A DNA stretch of 58,914 nt, from positions 39,866 to 98,779 of the forward strand of contig JAJDED010000036.1 of assembly GCA_029259915.1 (NCBI GenBank). Direction: 5' to 3'. The position numbers and the translations under genes are program-made. The stretch is from Planctomycetota bacterium (GTDB taxonomy: Bacteria > Planctomycetota > Planctomycetia > Pirellulales > Lacipirellulaceae). Position 1 is the stretch's first letter, and every line of letters starts with the position of its first letter. Below the pieces are notes generated by a model. It was given only the letters and a program-made list of their open reading frames with translations, did not search any database and was not told the origin of the DNA. Positions 16,044 through 25,280 of the stretch are shown one piece after another.

Positions 16044-17711
16044 CTACCGCTTGTGGCTTAGCAGCGGAGCCTGCGACGGCTCGAATCGTGGATCGACTTC
16101 ATAGACAACAAATCGCGGATCGTCGCCCTGATAAACCTGCCGCATCCAACCTGTATGGTCGCGACGCAGTTCTTTCAATGCAGCCTCAAATGGCTCCGCC
16201 TCCAGGAACCCAGGCATCGGCAAACTGGTCACGTACCGGGGCTGATGCGACTTTAAGATCGCTTTCAGCTCTTCTGCCGTGACAAGCTCTTGCTCGCTAT
16301 CCCCGTAGAACAATCGCTCTGGACGATACACAAAAGGACGAAACGATTTGCGATCGCAATAAAGCGAGACCATCGAATCGAATCCCGAGGCAATCACATC
16401 CTCGGAAGACGTATTCTCGCGAATCCATCCGAACATTTGCTGAAACGAAGTCCAATGGACGTGTTCGTCGGAAAGTTTCGAATAAGGATAATTAGTCTTG
16501 TTCGTGAGTCTCCAATGCTTCTCAAGTAGCCCTAAGTTGCATAGGACCAAGACTCCCATCACTGCGCCACTAGCCCATCGCACAGAGGGCCTTGTGAAAC
16601 GCACTCCTGTGATTTGCGCTAGTTGCACAAGCCCTTTGAGAAAATAGGCGATGATCAGCGGCATGATCGGAATCAGGAATCGATAAGGGGGCCACGACCA
16701 GATCAAAATAATCCCCAAATACCCGGCCATAAAATGCGGCAACGCTTGTCGAGTACGAAGTTGCGTAAAAACGAAAAACCAGGGAATCAACCCCAACAAC
16801 GTGATCGCCGGCAGTATCCATGGAGAGTCGAAACTCTGACGGATTGCATAAATCAGACCTTCGAAAGCTAACTCCGTGCTTCCGTTAGCAGTCGCTAAAC
16901 TGTTCACATCGACTACACGCAAACTCTTTTCAAATCCAGTGCTCGACCAGCATCCGAAATAATCGGTGTAGTAACCGTCAACTTGGTTTTGGTCCCAAAT
17001 GCCTCGTCCGGTGACGCTCCAAAGCATCCAGGGGACAACAACAATACTCGCGCCCAGCGCGAACCAATGCAGCCGTTGTTTCGACCGGAAAAGCAGCCAG
17101 GCTACTATAACAACCAAGGGTGCCCCAATCATGCGGCACAGAAACGGCAAAGCCGACAGCGCGCCTAAGCCAATTTCAGCAATTTTCGAACGTCCCGATT
17201 TCAAAAGAAAATGGTCCACCCCCCAAAGCGCTACTATTACGACTAAAAAGAACAACATCTCTGCCATCGTAGTCGTACTGAAGTAAAGAAACGAAGCAGC
17301 GGTAGCCGTCAACACGGATGCTGAAATCGCAACAGCTCGCGTGAAATATCCGAATCGCAAAACATACAAATACCCAATCGCAAGCGCCGCCGCTGCCGAC
17401 GCAACACTAAACCACTGCATCACGACGACGTTGTCGGGAAATGTCGACCATATCTTCCAGACGGCGGCGAGAACCGCCGGATAAAGAATCGGGTACTTGG
17501 TTTGGGGTGGAGTTCCAGGCACGCCCATCAATCGATAGCCATCGCCATCGGCAAGCGATTTGGCGGTGCCCACATAAATGGCGTCATCGTGAAACACCCC
17601 ACAAACACCTCCCGCCATCCGCAAACCGCCCGTGATCAACATCAGCACGAACAGGCCCAGCGCGACCAAATAGTCGCTTCTTTTCAAACCCTGGACCGAA
17701 CTAATAGTCAT
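16044..17711 (-). CDS. GT39-like membrane glycosyltransferase
   Basis: A 555-residue polytopic membrane protein of the ArnT/PMT (GT39, GT-C) type, transferring sugars from a lipid carrier to envelope acceptors. The first membrane segment (about 13-34) is followed by GVFHDDAIYVGTAKSLADG, the acidic pair in the first periplasmic loop that is catalytic in GT-C enzymes. PGTPPQTKYPILYPAVLA matches the family. About ten hydrophobic segments follow to residue 430, then a soluble C-terminal domain. The acceptor cannot be told. Followed 65 nt later by the SDR gene in the same direction. Confidence 0.8.
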   Translation of the reverse strand: MTISSVQGLKRSDYLVALGLFVLMLITGGLRMAGGVCGVFHDDAIYVGTAKSLADGDGYRLMGVPGTPPQTKYPILYPAVLAAVWKIWSTFPDNVVVMQWFSVASAAAALAIGYLYVLRFGYFTRAVAISASVLTATAASFLYFSTTTMAEMLFFLVVIVALWGVDHFLLKSGRSKIAEIGLGALSALPFLCRMIGAPLVVIVAWLLFRSKQRLHWFALGASIVVVPWMLWSVTGRGIWDQNQVDGYYTDYFGCWSSTGFEKSLRVVDVNSLATANGSTELAFEGLIYAIRQSFDSPWILPAITLLGLIPWFFVFTQLRTRQALPHFMAGYLGIILIWSWPPYRFLIPIMPLIIAYFLKGLVQLAQITGVRFTRPSVRWASGAVMGVLVLCNLGLLEKHWRLTNKTNYPYSKLSDEHVHWTSFQQMFGWIRENTSSEDVIASGFDSMVSLYCDRKSFRPFVYRPERLFYGDSEQELVTAEELKAILKSHQPRYVTSLPMPGFLEAEPFEAALKELRRDHTGWMRQVYQGDDPRFVVYEVDPRFEPSQAPLLSHKR

Positions 17712-17764
17712 CCAACTAACCTCTATTTAGAGCACGGCTCAAAAGTTTTTCTCTATTCGGATTC

Positions 17765-18133
17765 ACCACGGAGACACAGTTCGACTTTTGCACTTTTGGG
17801 CTCAGGAACCACCGTAATTTCGTCAAAAAAAGAATAGAACACGAATAAACGCGGATAAAATGGATTGGCACCGATTACGAAATAGTTGAGAGATTCGTTC
17901 TCATGGACACTGTTCTCCGTACACAGAAAAAAAACTGCGGAAATCCGCATGATCCGTGTATATTTGCGTTCTATTCTGTTTGTTAAAAAGTGCAAAACTC
18001 GAAGCCAGAGGACACGGAAAAAAGTAACGCTAATCTGCACATACTCCACACTGATCAAAAATTAGTTAGCGAAGATAAGTGCAGAAAAGCGTTCAAAAAA
18101 CTTTCTTCTCTGTGTCCTCCGTGCCTCTGTGGT
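17765..18133. repeat. Outer inverted repeat enclosing a 224-bp palindromic repeat
   Basis: ACCACGGAGACACAG (17765-17779) and the inverted CTCTGTGTCCTCCGTGCCTCTGTGGT stretch (18108-18133, period about 8) bracket a second, independent repeat (17780-18003). The remaining 100 nt (18004-18107) show nothing recognisable. There is no gene in the 600-nt gap 17712-18315. Confidence 0.6.
17780..18003. repeat. 224-bp dispersed palindromic repeat, copy A
   Basis: The terminal arms 17780-17798 and 17985-18003 (TTCGASTTTTGCACTTTT) match at 18 of 19 positions. Inner arms AGAATAGAAC (17831) and GTTCTATTCT (about 17968) are inverted too. A closely similar sequence occurs at 45628-45845 (copy B). No protein-coding content is likely. 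Confidence 0.75.
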
Positions 18134-18315
18134 AATGACTCCGGAACTCCGCCCTGCTGGTCCAAAAAGATAGCTCACCGACCCACTGGACTTGTCTCGG
18201 AGCTTGAAATAAGCGTCTCAAGAGGCCTTTCTATGACCTAGGTTTTTAAGGGTCTCTCCGATCGATCCCTGCGCACTGTCTGATTGGTCCGGTAATACAC
18301 AATGTGACAATTAAG

Positions 18316-19836
18316 ATGGCAACAAAAACCGCTAAGAAGAAAACCTCTCCAAAAACACCAGCCAAGCGAACGGCTGCGAAGCCGCGTAAAGCGAAACCGA
18401 AACAAGCGGCACAGTCGCTCAGCGTGCTGCTACGTGTTCACAATCAAGTGCACACGCTCACCGGCTTCATCGAGCGGGTGTTGAGCGCCCCCTTGGATGT
18501 CACCCCCGAAATCGTGATCGTCGACGATGGTTCGACCGATGGCACGCACGAACTTATTCAGGAACTCGCAAAAACTCGCCCCACAATTCGAATCATTCGT
18601 CACAACCACACCATAGGGCAGGCCAAGTCCCTGCTTGCCGCATCAAAAACCATGACGAGCGAATTGGCCGTCATTCTGGATGCAGACGCTGGTTTCAACT
18701 CGATGGACTTGCCGCGCCTGCTAAAGCCGGTTACCGAGGATGTCGCGGATGCCGCACTCGGTTCGCGGTTCTTGTCGCGCGATTGCCGCCAAGTCTCCGG
18801 TTATCGCCGCAAGCTCTTTGCCCGCCTCACCACCAAAGTCAGCAATTTCATCAACGGCATCGATCAAACCGACATCCAGCCCCATGGCATTCTGATCCGC
18901 AAAGAGATACTCGAAAAAATTCCCCTGACACAAACGGGGCAAGAGATCGCAACGGAGCTTGTCACAAAACTCTCAAAATGGAATCTGCGGATGGTCGAAG
19001 TCGCCGTTACGCAAGACACACGGATCGAGTCGGTCGGATCGCAGTTTGGCATCAGCGATTTCTTCCGCACCGTGAAAACTGTGCTGAAATACCGCTACTT
19101 CGACCGTCAGTTCACGTTGCACGATGGTTTTAATATTCTGGTCAGCGTTGGCAGCGCCCCCAAGTTTAACCGCTGGCTGGTGAGCAAGATCTCGCCCTAC
19201 TTCGGAAAACGGATCCTCGAAGCCGGCTCTGGGATCGGAAATCTTACCGAGCTGTTCAGCCACAAAGATCGACTGGCGTGCGTCGACTTCGATCCGTTGT
19301 ACGTCGAACGGCTCCGCCAACGCTTCGGGCACATGGACAACATGTCGTTCCACGAGTTCGATCTCAACAAGCTTGGGACATGCAAAGAACTAAAAACCGC
19401 ACACCTCGATACGATCGTGTGCGTCAACGTGTTAGAGCACATCGAAGACGACCGCCGTGTGTTGAAAAGTTTCGCAAAACTGCTGGAACCGGGCGGCCAA
19501 GTCGTGCTGCTGGTCCCTGCCAACCCCGACTTATACACTAATGTGGACCGCACCTTGGGCCACTTCCGCAGGTACGCGTTCGAAGAAGCAACCGCCAAGA
19601 TGGAAGAAGCTGGCCTCGATGTCGTTCACTGCAGCGGTTTCAATCGCCTCGGAGCCATCGGCTGGTACGTCTCCGGAAAACTGCTAAAACGTTCCACCCT
19701 TTCGTCCCGCCAAATGAAGCTCTACGAATGGCTACTTCCCGTGGCAAAGCTCATCGAACGCCTCACGTTCCTGCCACAGCTGTCGGTAATCGTAGTCGGC
19801 CGCAAGCCGCTTCCCAAACGCACCAAACAGGCTTGA
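18316..19836 (+). CDS. Glycosyltransferase family 2 - methyltransferase fusion
   Basis: A 506-residue two-domain protein. Residues 1-33 are a Lys/Ala/Pro-rich basic tail (ATKTAKKKTSPKTPAKR), probably disordered. About 36-255 is a GT2 domain of the dolichyl-phosphate-mannose-synthase type: LSVLLRVHNQ, the donor-binding VIVDDGSTDGT, and LDADAGF in place of DxD. About 290-480 is a class I SAM methyltransferase: ILEAGSGIGNLT, CVDFDPLYVERL and TIVCVNVLEHIEDD. It could make and methylate a lipid-linked sugar. GTG 18304 is an alternative start four codons earlier. It ends 3 nt from the convergent kdsB. Confidence 0.82.
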   Translation: MATKTAKKKTSPKTPAKRTAAKPRKAKPKQAAQSLSVLLRVHNQVHTLTGFIERVLSAPLDVTPEIVIVDDGSTDGTHELIQELAKTRPTIRIIRHNHTIGQAKSLLAASKTMTSELAVILDADAGFNSMDLPRLLKPVTEDVADAALGSRFLSRDCRQVSGYRRKLFARLTTKVSNFINGIDQTDIQPHGILIRKEILEKIPLTQTGQEIATELVTKLSKWNLRMVEVAVTQDTRIESVGSQFGISDFFRTVKTVLKYRYFDRQFTLHDGFNILVSVGSAPKFNRWLVSKISPYFGKRILEAGSGIGNLTELFSHKDRLACVDFDPLYVERLRQRFGHMDNMSFHEFDLNKLGTCKELKTAHLDTIVCVNVLEHIEDDRRVLKSFAKLLEPGGQVVLLVPANPDLYTNVDRTLGHFRRYAFEEATAKMEEAGLDVVHCSGFNRLGAIGWYVSGKLLKRSTLSSRQMKLYEWLLPVAKLIERLTFLPQLSVIVVGRKPLPKRTKQA

Positions 19837-19839
19837 AAT

Positions 19840-20607
19840 TTATCCCGCCCGCCGGCGTCGAAGAAACGCCGCGTAGTCGGCGGGGGTGTCGATGCCGCGG
19901 GTTGGTTCGTCGGCGAGGGCCACCTGGATGGTTTCGCCCAGTTCGAGTACGCGCAGCTGTTCCAGATTTTCGATCCGCTCAAGCTGCCCGGTTGGCAACG
20001 TCGCCAGGCGCAGCAGCAACTCGCGACGGTACGCGTAAATGCCAATGTGTTGGTGAAACATCGCCGGCGATGCGGTCAGCAATTCGTCGTGCCACTCGCG
20101 CGGATAGGGGATCGGGCTGCGGCTGAAATAGAGTGCTCGGCCTGCCGTGTCGAACACCACTTTTACGCAAGCTGGGTCTTCCAACAGTGAACGCTCGCGA
20201 ATCGGCGTGGCTAACGTCGCCATTCCCGATGCGGGATTATCTTGCAGTGATTCAATCAACCGGTCGATGGCTGCCGGGTTGATCTCCGGCTCGTCGCCTT
20301 GCAGGTTGACGACAATCTCCGCCGGCGGTAGCTGCCGCACGGCTTCCGCCACGCGGTCTGTCCCGCTAGGGCAGTCGGGGCTGGTCATCACCACCTGGCT
20401 CCCAAACCGACGTGCTTCGGACGCAATGTCCTGATCGTCGGTGGCGATTACCACCTGGGCGGGCAATTGTGCCTGGCAAGCGGCATCAAAAGTATGCTCC
20501 AAAACCGTTTTCCCCGTCTCGCGCAGCAGCAACTTATCGGGCAAACGGGTCGAGCGCCGCCGGGCCGGAATCACTAGCAAACAGGTTTTGGCAGGGAATG
20601 TCGGCAT
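19840..20607 (-). CDS. kdsB: 3-deoxy-manno-octulosonate cytidylyltransferase
   Basis: A 255-residue CMP-KDO synthetase, activating KDO with CTP for attachment to lipid A; cytosolic. The N-terminal nucleotide-binding IPARRRSTRLPDKLL (about 10-24), ATDDQDI, CPSGTDRVAEA (about 82-92) and the metal-binding NLQGDEPEI (about 101-109) are all present. The start ATG 20607 is chosen so that the protein begins just ahead of the PARxxSxR motif; a longer frame to 20652 has no support. Its presence implies an LPS-type outer membrane. Confidence 0.92.
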   Translation of the reverse strand: MPTFPAKTCLLVIPARRRSTRLPDKLLLRETGKTVLEHTFDAACQAQLPAQVVIATDDQDIASEARRFGSQVVMTSPDCPSGTDRVAEAVRQLPPAEIVVNLQGDEPEINPAAIDRLIESLQDNPASGMATLATPIRERSLLEDPACVKVVFDTAGRALYFSRSPIPYPREWHDELLTASPAMFHQHIGIYAYRRELLLRLATLPTGQLERIENLEQLRVLELGETIQVALADEPTRGIDTPADYAAFLRRRRAG

Positions 20608-20815
20608 GAAACAAGAATCCTTAGCTCGTCGGACGGGCACGATTGATAGCAAAAAACCATGGCCCGTTCTACATCAATCACTCGCACCCGCTTTGACTCG
20701 ACATTTTCCAAAAGCTGGCAAAGCCCTACAATGAAGTTCGAGCAAGTGGACAGCAAAGCCATGTCGGCAACAACTTGCTAGCAGCTATTAAGCTCCGAAA
20801 GGAATTCTGAAATCT

Positions 20816-22681
20816 ATGTGTGGCATCGTTGGTTATGTGGGACCTCGCGAAGCGGTCGATTTCTTGCTGGAAGGACTGCGGCGATTGGAATATCGCGGCT
20901 ACGACAGCTCGGGTGTCGTCACCCTGGAAAACGACCAGTTGTCGGTCACCAAAACTGCCGGGCGAGTCGACGACCTGGCGCATGCGCTGAAAGACCGATC
21001 ACACTCCGGAAACGTTGGCGTCGGCCACACGCGCTGGGCAACCCACGGCGCGGCCACCGACGAAAACGCCCATCCACATCTCGACGGCAGCCAAGTTTTG
21101 GCGCTGGTGCATAACGGAGTGATCGAAAATTTTCGCGCCATCAAACAGCGGCTCCTCAATCACGGCTGCGAGTTCCGCTCGGCGACCGACAGCGAAGTGA
21201 TCGCGCAACTGCTGGCTTACGAACTCGAATCGTTGCCCAAAGAAATCTCCGCAAGCGCGGACCCTTACGCCACGCTTGTCGAAGCAGTGCAAAACGCATT
21301 GGCTCAGCTCCAAGGCACCTACGGCTTGGCCGTTGTGTTTCGCGATTGGCCCGATGCGATCGTTGTCGCTCGGCTCGGGAGCCCGCTAGTAATCGGCATT
21401 GGCAATGGGGAACACTTTATCGCCAGCGACGGTTCTCCCCTAGTGGGGCATACGGAAAAAATCGTCTACCTGGCCGATCACGAAATTGCCGTGGTCACCG
21501 CCAACGCGATCCGGGTGATCCACCGCGACCAGGGCGACGTCGGACACGATATCAAACTGCTCAAACTCGACAGCACCGACGTCGAACTGAACGGCTATGC
21601 CCACTACATGCTCAAGGAAATCTACGAGCAGCCGGAGACCGTGCGCAATGCGCTGCGTGGCCGACTCGATCGGGATGCTGCCACAGCCGTGTTTGGCGGC
21701 TTAAACATGTCGCCGCAACAATTGCAATCGGTCCAACGGTTCGTGCTCACCGCCTGCGGCACCAGTTGGCACGCTTCGCTGCTGGGCGAATACATGATCG
21801 AAGCACTCGCCCGGATTCCCGTCGAAGTGGAATACGCCAGCGAACTGCGCTACCGCAACCCGCCGCTGGCTCCGAATACACTTTTGTTCGCGCTCACGCA
21901 AAGTGGCGAGACCATCGACACATTAGCCGCCCTGCGCGAAATGAAACGCAAAGGCTATCCCACCATGTCGATCTGCAATGTGGTGGGCAGCACCATTGCG
22001 CGCGAAGCCGACGGCGGCATTTATTTGCATGCCGGGCCGGAAATTGGTGTCGCCTCGACCAAAGCTTTTACAGCACAGTGCGTGGTGATGGCGCTGTTAG
22101 CGTTGTATTTCGGTCGGCTTCGCGATCTGAGTTACGAGGCGGGGCTGAAAATAATCGACGCTCTGGAACAGCTTCCCGACCAGGTCAAGCAAGCTCTGCA
22201 AACACATGACGAAGCCCGTCGCGTTGCCGAAAAATATGCCGACGCCAACAATTTTCTTTATCTGGGCCGGCTCTATAACTTCCCAGCAGCGCTCGAGGGC
22301 GCGCTGAAGCTCAAAGAAATTAGCTACATCCATGCCGAAGGATATCCGGCCGCAGAAATGAAGCACGGCCCAATCGCGCTGGTCGACGAACATACGCCAA
22401 GCGTGGTAATTGTGCCGCAAAGCGCGGTCTACGACAAAGTGTTGGCCAATGTCGAAGAGATCAAAGCCCGCGGCGGGCCAGTGATTGCGATTGTCGACGA
22501 CGGCGACAACCGCGTCGCTGAAATAGCCGACGACATCATCCAGGTCCCCACAGTCACTGATTTCCTGCAACCAATAGTAGCCAATGTGCCTCTGCAACTC
22601 TTGGCCTACCACATTGCTCTAGTACGCGGCTGCGACGTCGACAAACCGCGCAACCTGGCCAAGAGCGTGACCGTGGAATAG
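20816..22681 (+). CDS. glmS: Glutamine-fructose-6-phosphate aminotransferase
   Basis: A 621-residue isomerising aminotransferase making glucosamine-6-phosphate, the entry to UDP-GlcNAc and amino-sugar synthesis. The N-terminal nucleophile Cys2 is in MCGIVGYVG, with VGHTRWATHGAATDENAHPH in the glutaminase domain. Two SIS domains follow (LTACGTSWHASLLGEYMIE about 305, and a second around NFLYLGRLYNFPAALEGALKLKE about 480). The C-terminus is the conserved DKPRNLAKSVTVE. Length is normal. No glmS ribozyme-like sequence was recognised in the 162-nt leader. Confidence 0.96.
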   Translation: MCGIVGYVGPREAVDFLLEGLRRLEYRGYDSSGVVTLENDQLSVTKTAGRVDDLAHALKDRSHSGNVGVGHTRWATHGAATDENAHPHLDGSQVLALVHNGVIENFRAIKQRLLNHGCEFRSATDSEVIAQLLAYELESLPKEISASADPYATLVEAVQNALAQLQGTYGLAVVFRDWPDAIVVARLGSPLVIGIGNGEHFIASDGSPLVGHTEKIVYLADHEIAVVTANAIRVIHRDQGDVGHDIKLLKLDSTDVELNGYAHYMLKEIYEQPETVRNALRGRLDRDAATAVFGGLNMSPQQLQSVQRFVLTACGTSWHASLLGEYMIEALARIPVEVEYASELRYRNPPLAPNTLLFALTQSGETIDTLAALREMKRKGYPTMSICNVVGSTIAREADGGIYLHAGPEIGVASTKAFTAQCVVMALLALYFGRLRDLSYEAGLKIIDALEQLPDQVKQALQTHDEARRVAEKYADANNFLYLGRLYNFPAALEGALKLKEISYIHAEGYPAAEMKHGPIALVDEHTPSVVIVPQSAVYDKVLANVEEIKARGGPVIAIVDDGDNRVAEIADDIIQVPTVTDFLQPIVANVPLQLLAYHIALVRGCDVDKPRNLAKSVTVE

Positions 22682-22691
22682 AAAGAGTTGA

Positions 22692-23002
22692 CACAATTGC
22701 AATAGTCCCAAAGGGACGAAATATAATAGCCCGGGGCAAGGCTTGGTGAGCGAGGCGAGCTAGGCCGCAGCCCTGGGTTAAGTGTGCAAACGAAAGTTCG
22801 GCCGAGCGAGAAGCGTTGCCGTCAATCGGCACGCAGCCGAGGCCGACACACAACCGTCCCGGCGCGCTGGGAATTTCGTCCTCGATTGCGCACCGGCATG
22901 TTGCAACATCAACCGCTCGGACGATGGTGCGCCTTCTCTGCCAACCCAGGGCTCGCGCCCTGGGCTGTCATATTTTGCCCCTTCAGGGCATCTTGACAAT
23001 TG
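22692..23002. repeat. Large imperfect inverted repeat between glmS and the SPFH gene
   Basis: The left arm (22692-22780) and right arm (22943-23002) share, in inverted order, ACAATTG, a short hairpin (GTCCC-AAA-GGGAC in the left), GAAATATAATAGCCC and CCCTGGGTT. The 160 nt between hold no convincing gene. The element fills most of the 334-nt convergent gap 22682-23015. Confidence 0.6.
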
Positions 23003-23015
23003 TTGGACTGCCCAA

Positions 23016-24608
23016 CTACCGCTTGGGCGCGTCGTCGACCATCGTGTTGAGCATCGTGCCAATCAGCGCGGTGGTTTCGCCATTCGAACCGCCACCCCCC
23101 TGCCCCACGACCATTACCTTGGGCGTGATGGAAATATTACGTTCGCCGATGATCTTCAACAGTTCGATTAACGCCGCGTTGCCGCTGCCAATTTGCTCGG
23201 CGATCAGCTTGTAGGCGTTCGCCTGCGCATCCGCTTTGATCTTCACTGACTCGGCCTCCGCCTCGGCTGCGATCACGACCTTCATTTTATTCTGCTCAGC
23301 AATCTGCACTTCATAAGCCGCGGTGGCGAGCCGTTTTTCTTCCTCGGCCTCTTGCTCGGTTTTGGTAAGCTGCTTCTTCTGCTCCGCAGCCCGTTGCTGC
23401 TCGCGGAAGGTTTCCTGTTCTTGCAGTGCGATTTCGCGATCGGTTTGCGTCTTGAGCAAGTTACCAAGCGTCTCCTCGTTGCCCACGTCGCCAATGCGAA
23501 CGCCAGTGATGGTCACACCAATCTTGCTCAATTCTTCCTGCAACATCGTTTTGGACTGAGATTCTTGCTTGGAACGCTCCTGGACGTAATTGAGTGCTTT
23601 GACACCTTCTGCATTGTTGCGGAAAATGGCACGGACGACCGAATTCATCACGCTCCGAAGCCCTTCTTGATCGTCGCCCACACTGGCTACCAATAAAGGC
23701 GCGTCGTTGGGATGAATCTCATATTCAATCCGTACGTCGACCGGGAACGTAAATCCGTCGGACGTGCGGACCATGATCTCGCTCTCTTCGTCGCTCCTGG
23801 TATGCTGAGCTGAGCCAGCCGTATAAAGCTTGATTTGCTTCCGGGTAGAAATCGTCGTTACTTGGTATGCCTTGGTATGGCTGTAATCGTAATACTGATC
23901 GGGAATCAAAGGTGTACGCCAAATGCCCCGTTGTCCAGGATCAACAAGCTTACTTGAGCCACTTACGGCTTCCCCGGTTCCATGAGGGGGAGAAATACCC
24001 ACATTCGACTTGACGACGCCGACCTCCGCTTTGCGGATCGTTAATAGATCGGCAATTTCTTTCTTAAAGAGCTTCGGATTGAACCGGTACTTACCCGGCT
24101 TCAAGACGGACGTTTGTGGTCCCTTGAATCCTCCACCATCCGTGAGGAAGTGTTCCGCATTTTGCATGTCCCTTTCAGTGCCTGGCTCCCACACGGGGGC
24201 ATAGGTGGCACCTGGGGGCAAGGCTTTGCCATCGGCAGCGGTCAGCATACCGACCGTGCCCTGTTCGATTTCGATAACATCGACCTTGTCGACCTTGTAA
24301 ATAAAAGGCCAATACCAGGGATGCCAACCGGGGCCTAGAATGCGCGCTTGGGGGCCCTTCTCGCCTTCGGTAGCGATAATCTGTCCGGGCGGCAGTGACT
24401 TGAAGCCGATGTTCTTGGTCACCATGCCGATCGAGTTTTCACCCACATACTGGAACGATGCCAGTGTAAAAAACACAGCCAGCACCAACATTGCAAACAC
24501 CAAAGAAACAATCCGCAGCTGCAGAGAACGAACCTGCACTGCGCCGGCCACGATCATGCCGGCTAATACGACACCTGCTAACAGAAAAATTGTAGGCATG
24601 GCAGACAT
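23016..24608 (-). CDS. SPFH/flotillin-like membrane protein
   Basis: A 530-residue membrane-associated SPFH (prohibitin/flotillin) protein. Two hydrophobic segments lie near the N-terminus (about 4-24 and 30-52). An SPFH domain follows (from about 55, with YVGENSIGMVTKNIGF), then a long charged coiled coil (about 385-490: REIALQEQETFREQQRAAEQ, KKQLTKTEQEAEEEKR) and AEAEAESVKIKADAQANAYK. It probably scaffolds membrane microdomains or regulates proteases. ATG 24608 is chosen because GGGGAGG precedes it by 8 nt; the open frame to 25085 runs through a repeat and has no membrane or SPFH features. Confidence 0.82.
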   Translation of the reverse strand: MSAMPTIFLLAGVVLAGMIVAGAVQVRSLQLRIVSLVFAMLVLAVFFTLASFQYVGENSIGMVTKNIGFKSLPPGQIIATEGEKGPQARILGPGWHPWYWPFIYKVDKVDVIEIEQGTVGMLTAADGKALPPGATYAPVWEPGTERDMQNAEHFLTDGGGFKGPQTSVLKPGKYRFNPKLFKKEIADLLTIRKAEVGVVKSNVGISPPHGTGEAVSGSSKLVDPGQRGIWRTPLIPDQYYDYSHTKAYQVTTISTRKQIKLYTAGSAQHTRSDEESEIMVRTSDGFTFPVDVRIEYEIHPNDAPLLVASVGDDQEGLRSVMNSVVRAIFRNNAEGVKALNYVQERSKQESQSKTMLQEELSKIGVTITGVRIGDVGNEETLGNLLKTQTDREIALQEQETFREQQRAAEQKKQLTKTEQEAEEEKRLATAAYEVQIAEQNKMKVVIAAEAEAESVKIKADAQANAYKLIAEQIGSGNAALIELLKIIGERNISITPKVMVVGQGGGGSNGETTALIGTMLNTMVDDAPKR

Positions 24609-24836
24609 GACTAATACCTCCCCAAAGAATTTGAAAGAAGAGCGTTGGCCGACTGAAAATCGCAGCGGCCCAAAAGCTCCTGAAAATCGGCATAAACCGT
24701 CTTCATGAATGTAGCTTACGCCTGTCGCAATCCACCCTGCAATGGACGGTTCCAGCAGTTCCGAGTGCTTATTCGCCGCAGCCGGGCGATATTGCCCCTT
24801 TATTGGGCCCAAACGGACCGAATCGGTGGTCGAGGG

Positions 24837-25030
24837 CTTCTTGGCCAAAGGCCTCACGTCACCGTAGCCTGGGGCAACGCCCCAGGAATCGAAAGAGAGA
24901 AACATTTTTGGCCAAAGGCCATATTCATCTTGAACGCAGGTGAATACGGCTTTCAGCCGAAGATTACGGAACACTTTCAAACCTGAGGCGTTGCCCCAGG
25001 CTACGGTAAAAATGGCCTTCGGCCAAGAAG
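24837..25030. repeat. Double-hairpin inverted repeat (TAGCCTGGGGCAACGCC family), copy 1
   Basis: Outer arms of about 44 nt (24837-24881 and 24987-25030) share CTTCTTGGCC and CCGTAGCCTGGGGCAACGCC. Inner arms 24910-24927 and 24941-24958 share GGCNNAAGGCCNTATTCA. A second copy with the same two-level structure is at 40694-40881. Nothing in it looks like a gene. It occupies the region upstream of both the SPFH gene and the cimA leader. Confidence 0.75.
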
Positions 25031-25049
25031 GCAAGGGTAACTGCCCCGG

Positions 25050-25078
25050 TTGCTTGCCAAGTGGCCAGCAGCTAAACT
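25050..25078 (+). promoter_or_regulatory. Candidate sigma-70 promoter of the cimA leader
   Basis: TTGCTT (25050-25055), a 17-nt spacer and TAAACT (25073-25078). A start near 25085 would give a leader transcript of about 185 nt up to the terminator at 25239-25271. Only a consensus match; planctomycete promoters are poorly defined. Confidence 0.4.
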
Positions 25079-25122
25079 TAAACATTCAGTTACCAAAAAA
25101 ACCGCAAGAACCCGAGCCCCAC

Positions 25123-25203
25123 ATGTTGGCCGTCATTCAAAATCCGTATCCCGTTGGTGTCGAAGTCGGCATCATTGCGATTATTGGAAGACGACGGCCC
25201 TAG
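25123..25203 (+). CDS. Candidate branched-chain leader peptide of cimA
   Basis: A 26-codon ORF from ATG 25123 to TAG 25201-25203. It contains five Ile, four Val and one Leu codons, including the run GIIAIIG at residues 16-22, followed by RRRP and the stop. There is no strong ribosome-binding site (CCGAG about 9 nt upstream). It lies upstream of an intrinsic terminator and of cimA, the committed enzyme of the pyruvate route to isoleucine. This is the layout of attenuator leader peptides such as those of ilv and leu operons. The peptide itself would have no function beyond being translated. Confidence 0.55.
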   Translation: MLAVIQNPYPVGVEVGIIAIIGRRRP

Positions 25204-25238
25204 GGTTGGGATCGGCACCAAACCGACACACCACACAG

Positions 25239-25271
25239 CCCTGAGGCCGAAACCGGCTTCAGGGTTTTTTT
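25239..25271 (+). terminator. Intrinsic terminator with competing antiterminator (cimA attenuator)
   Basis: CCCTGAGGCCG (25239-25249) pairs with CGGCTTCAGGG (25254-25264), 11 pairs including one G-U, loop AAAC, then seven T. The upstream segment CGGCCCTAGGG (25195-25205), which overlaps the leader-peptide stop codon, can pair with the same 25239-25249 arm at 10 of 11 positions and would prevent the terminator. A third segment GGCCGTC (25128-25134) can sequester GACGGCC (25193-25199). No coding gene precedes the terminator on this strand, which supports attenuation rather than ordinary gene-end termination. Confidence 0.7.
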
Positions 25272-25280
25272 ATTGGGGAA

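Noticed and set aside
17753..18058. 101-codon minus-strand ORF in the 224-bp repeat
   Set aside because: Lies in a palindromic repeat; the equivalent ORF in copy B is different, as expected for a chance frame.
20653..20815. glmS ribozyme or riboswitch in the glmS leader
   Set aside because: The 162-nt leader shows no recognisable ribozyme core and is shared with the divergent kdsB promoter.
24609..25085. Upstream extension of the SPFH gene to 25085
   Set aside because: The frame is open but runs through an inverted repeat and lacks any protein feature; the ATG at 24608 has a good ribosome-binding site and starts a membrane segment.
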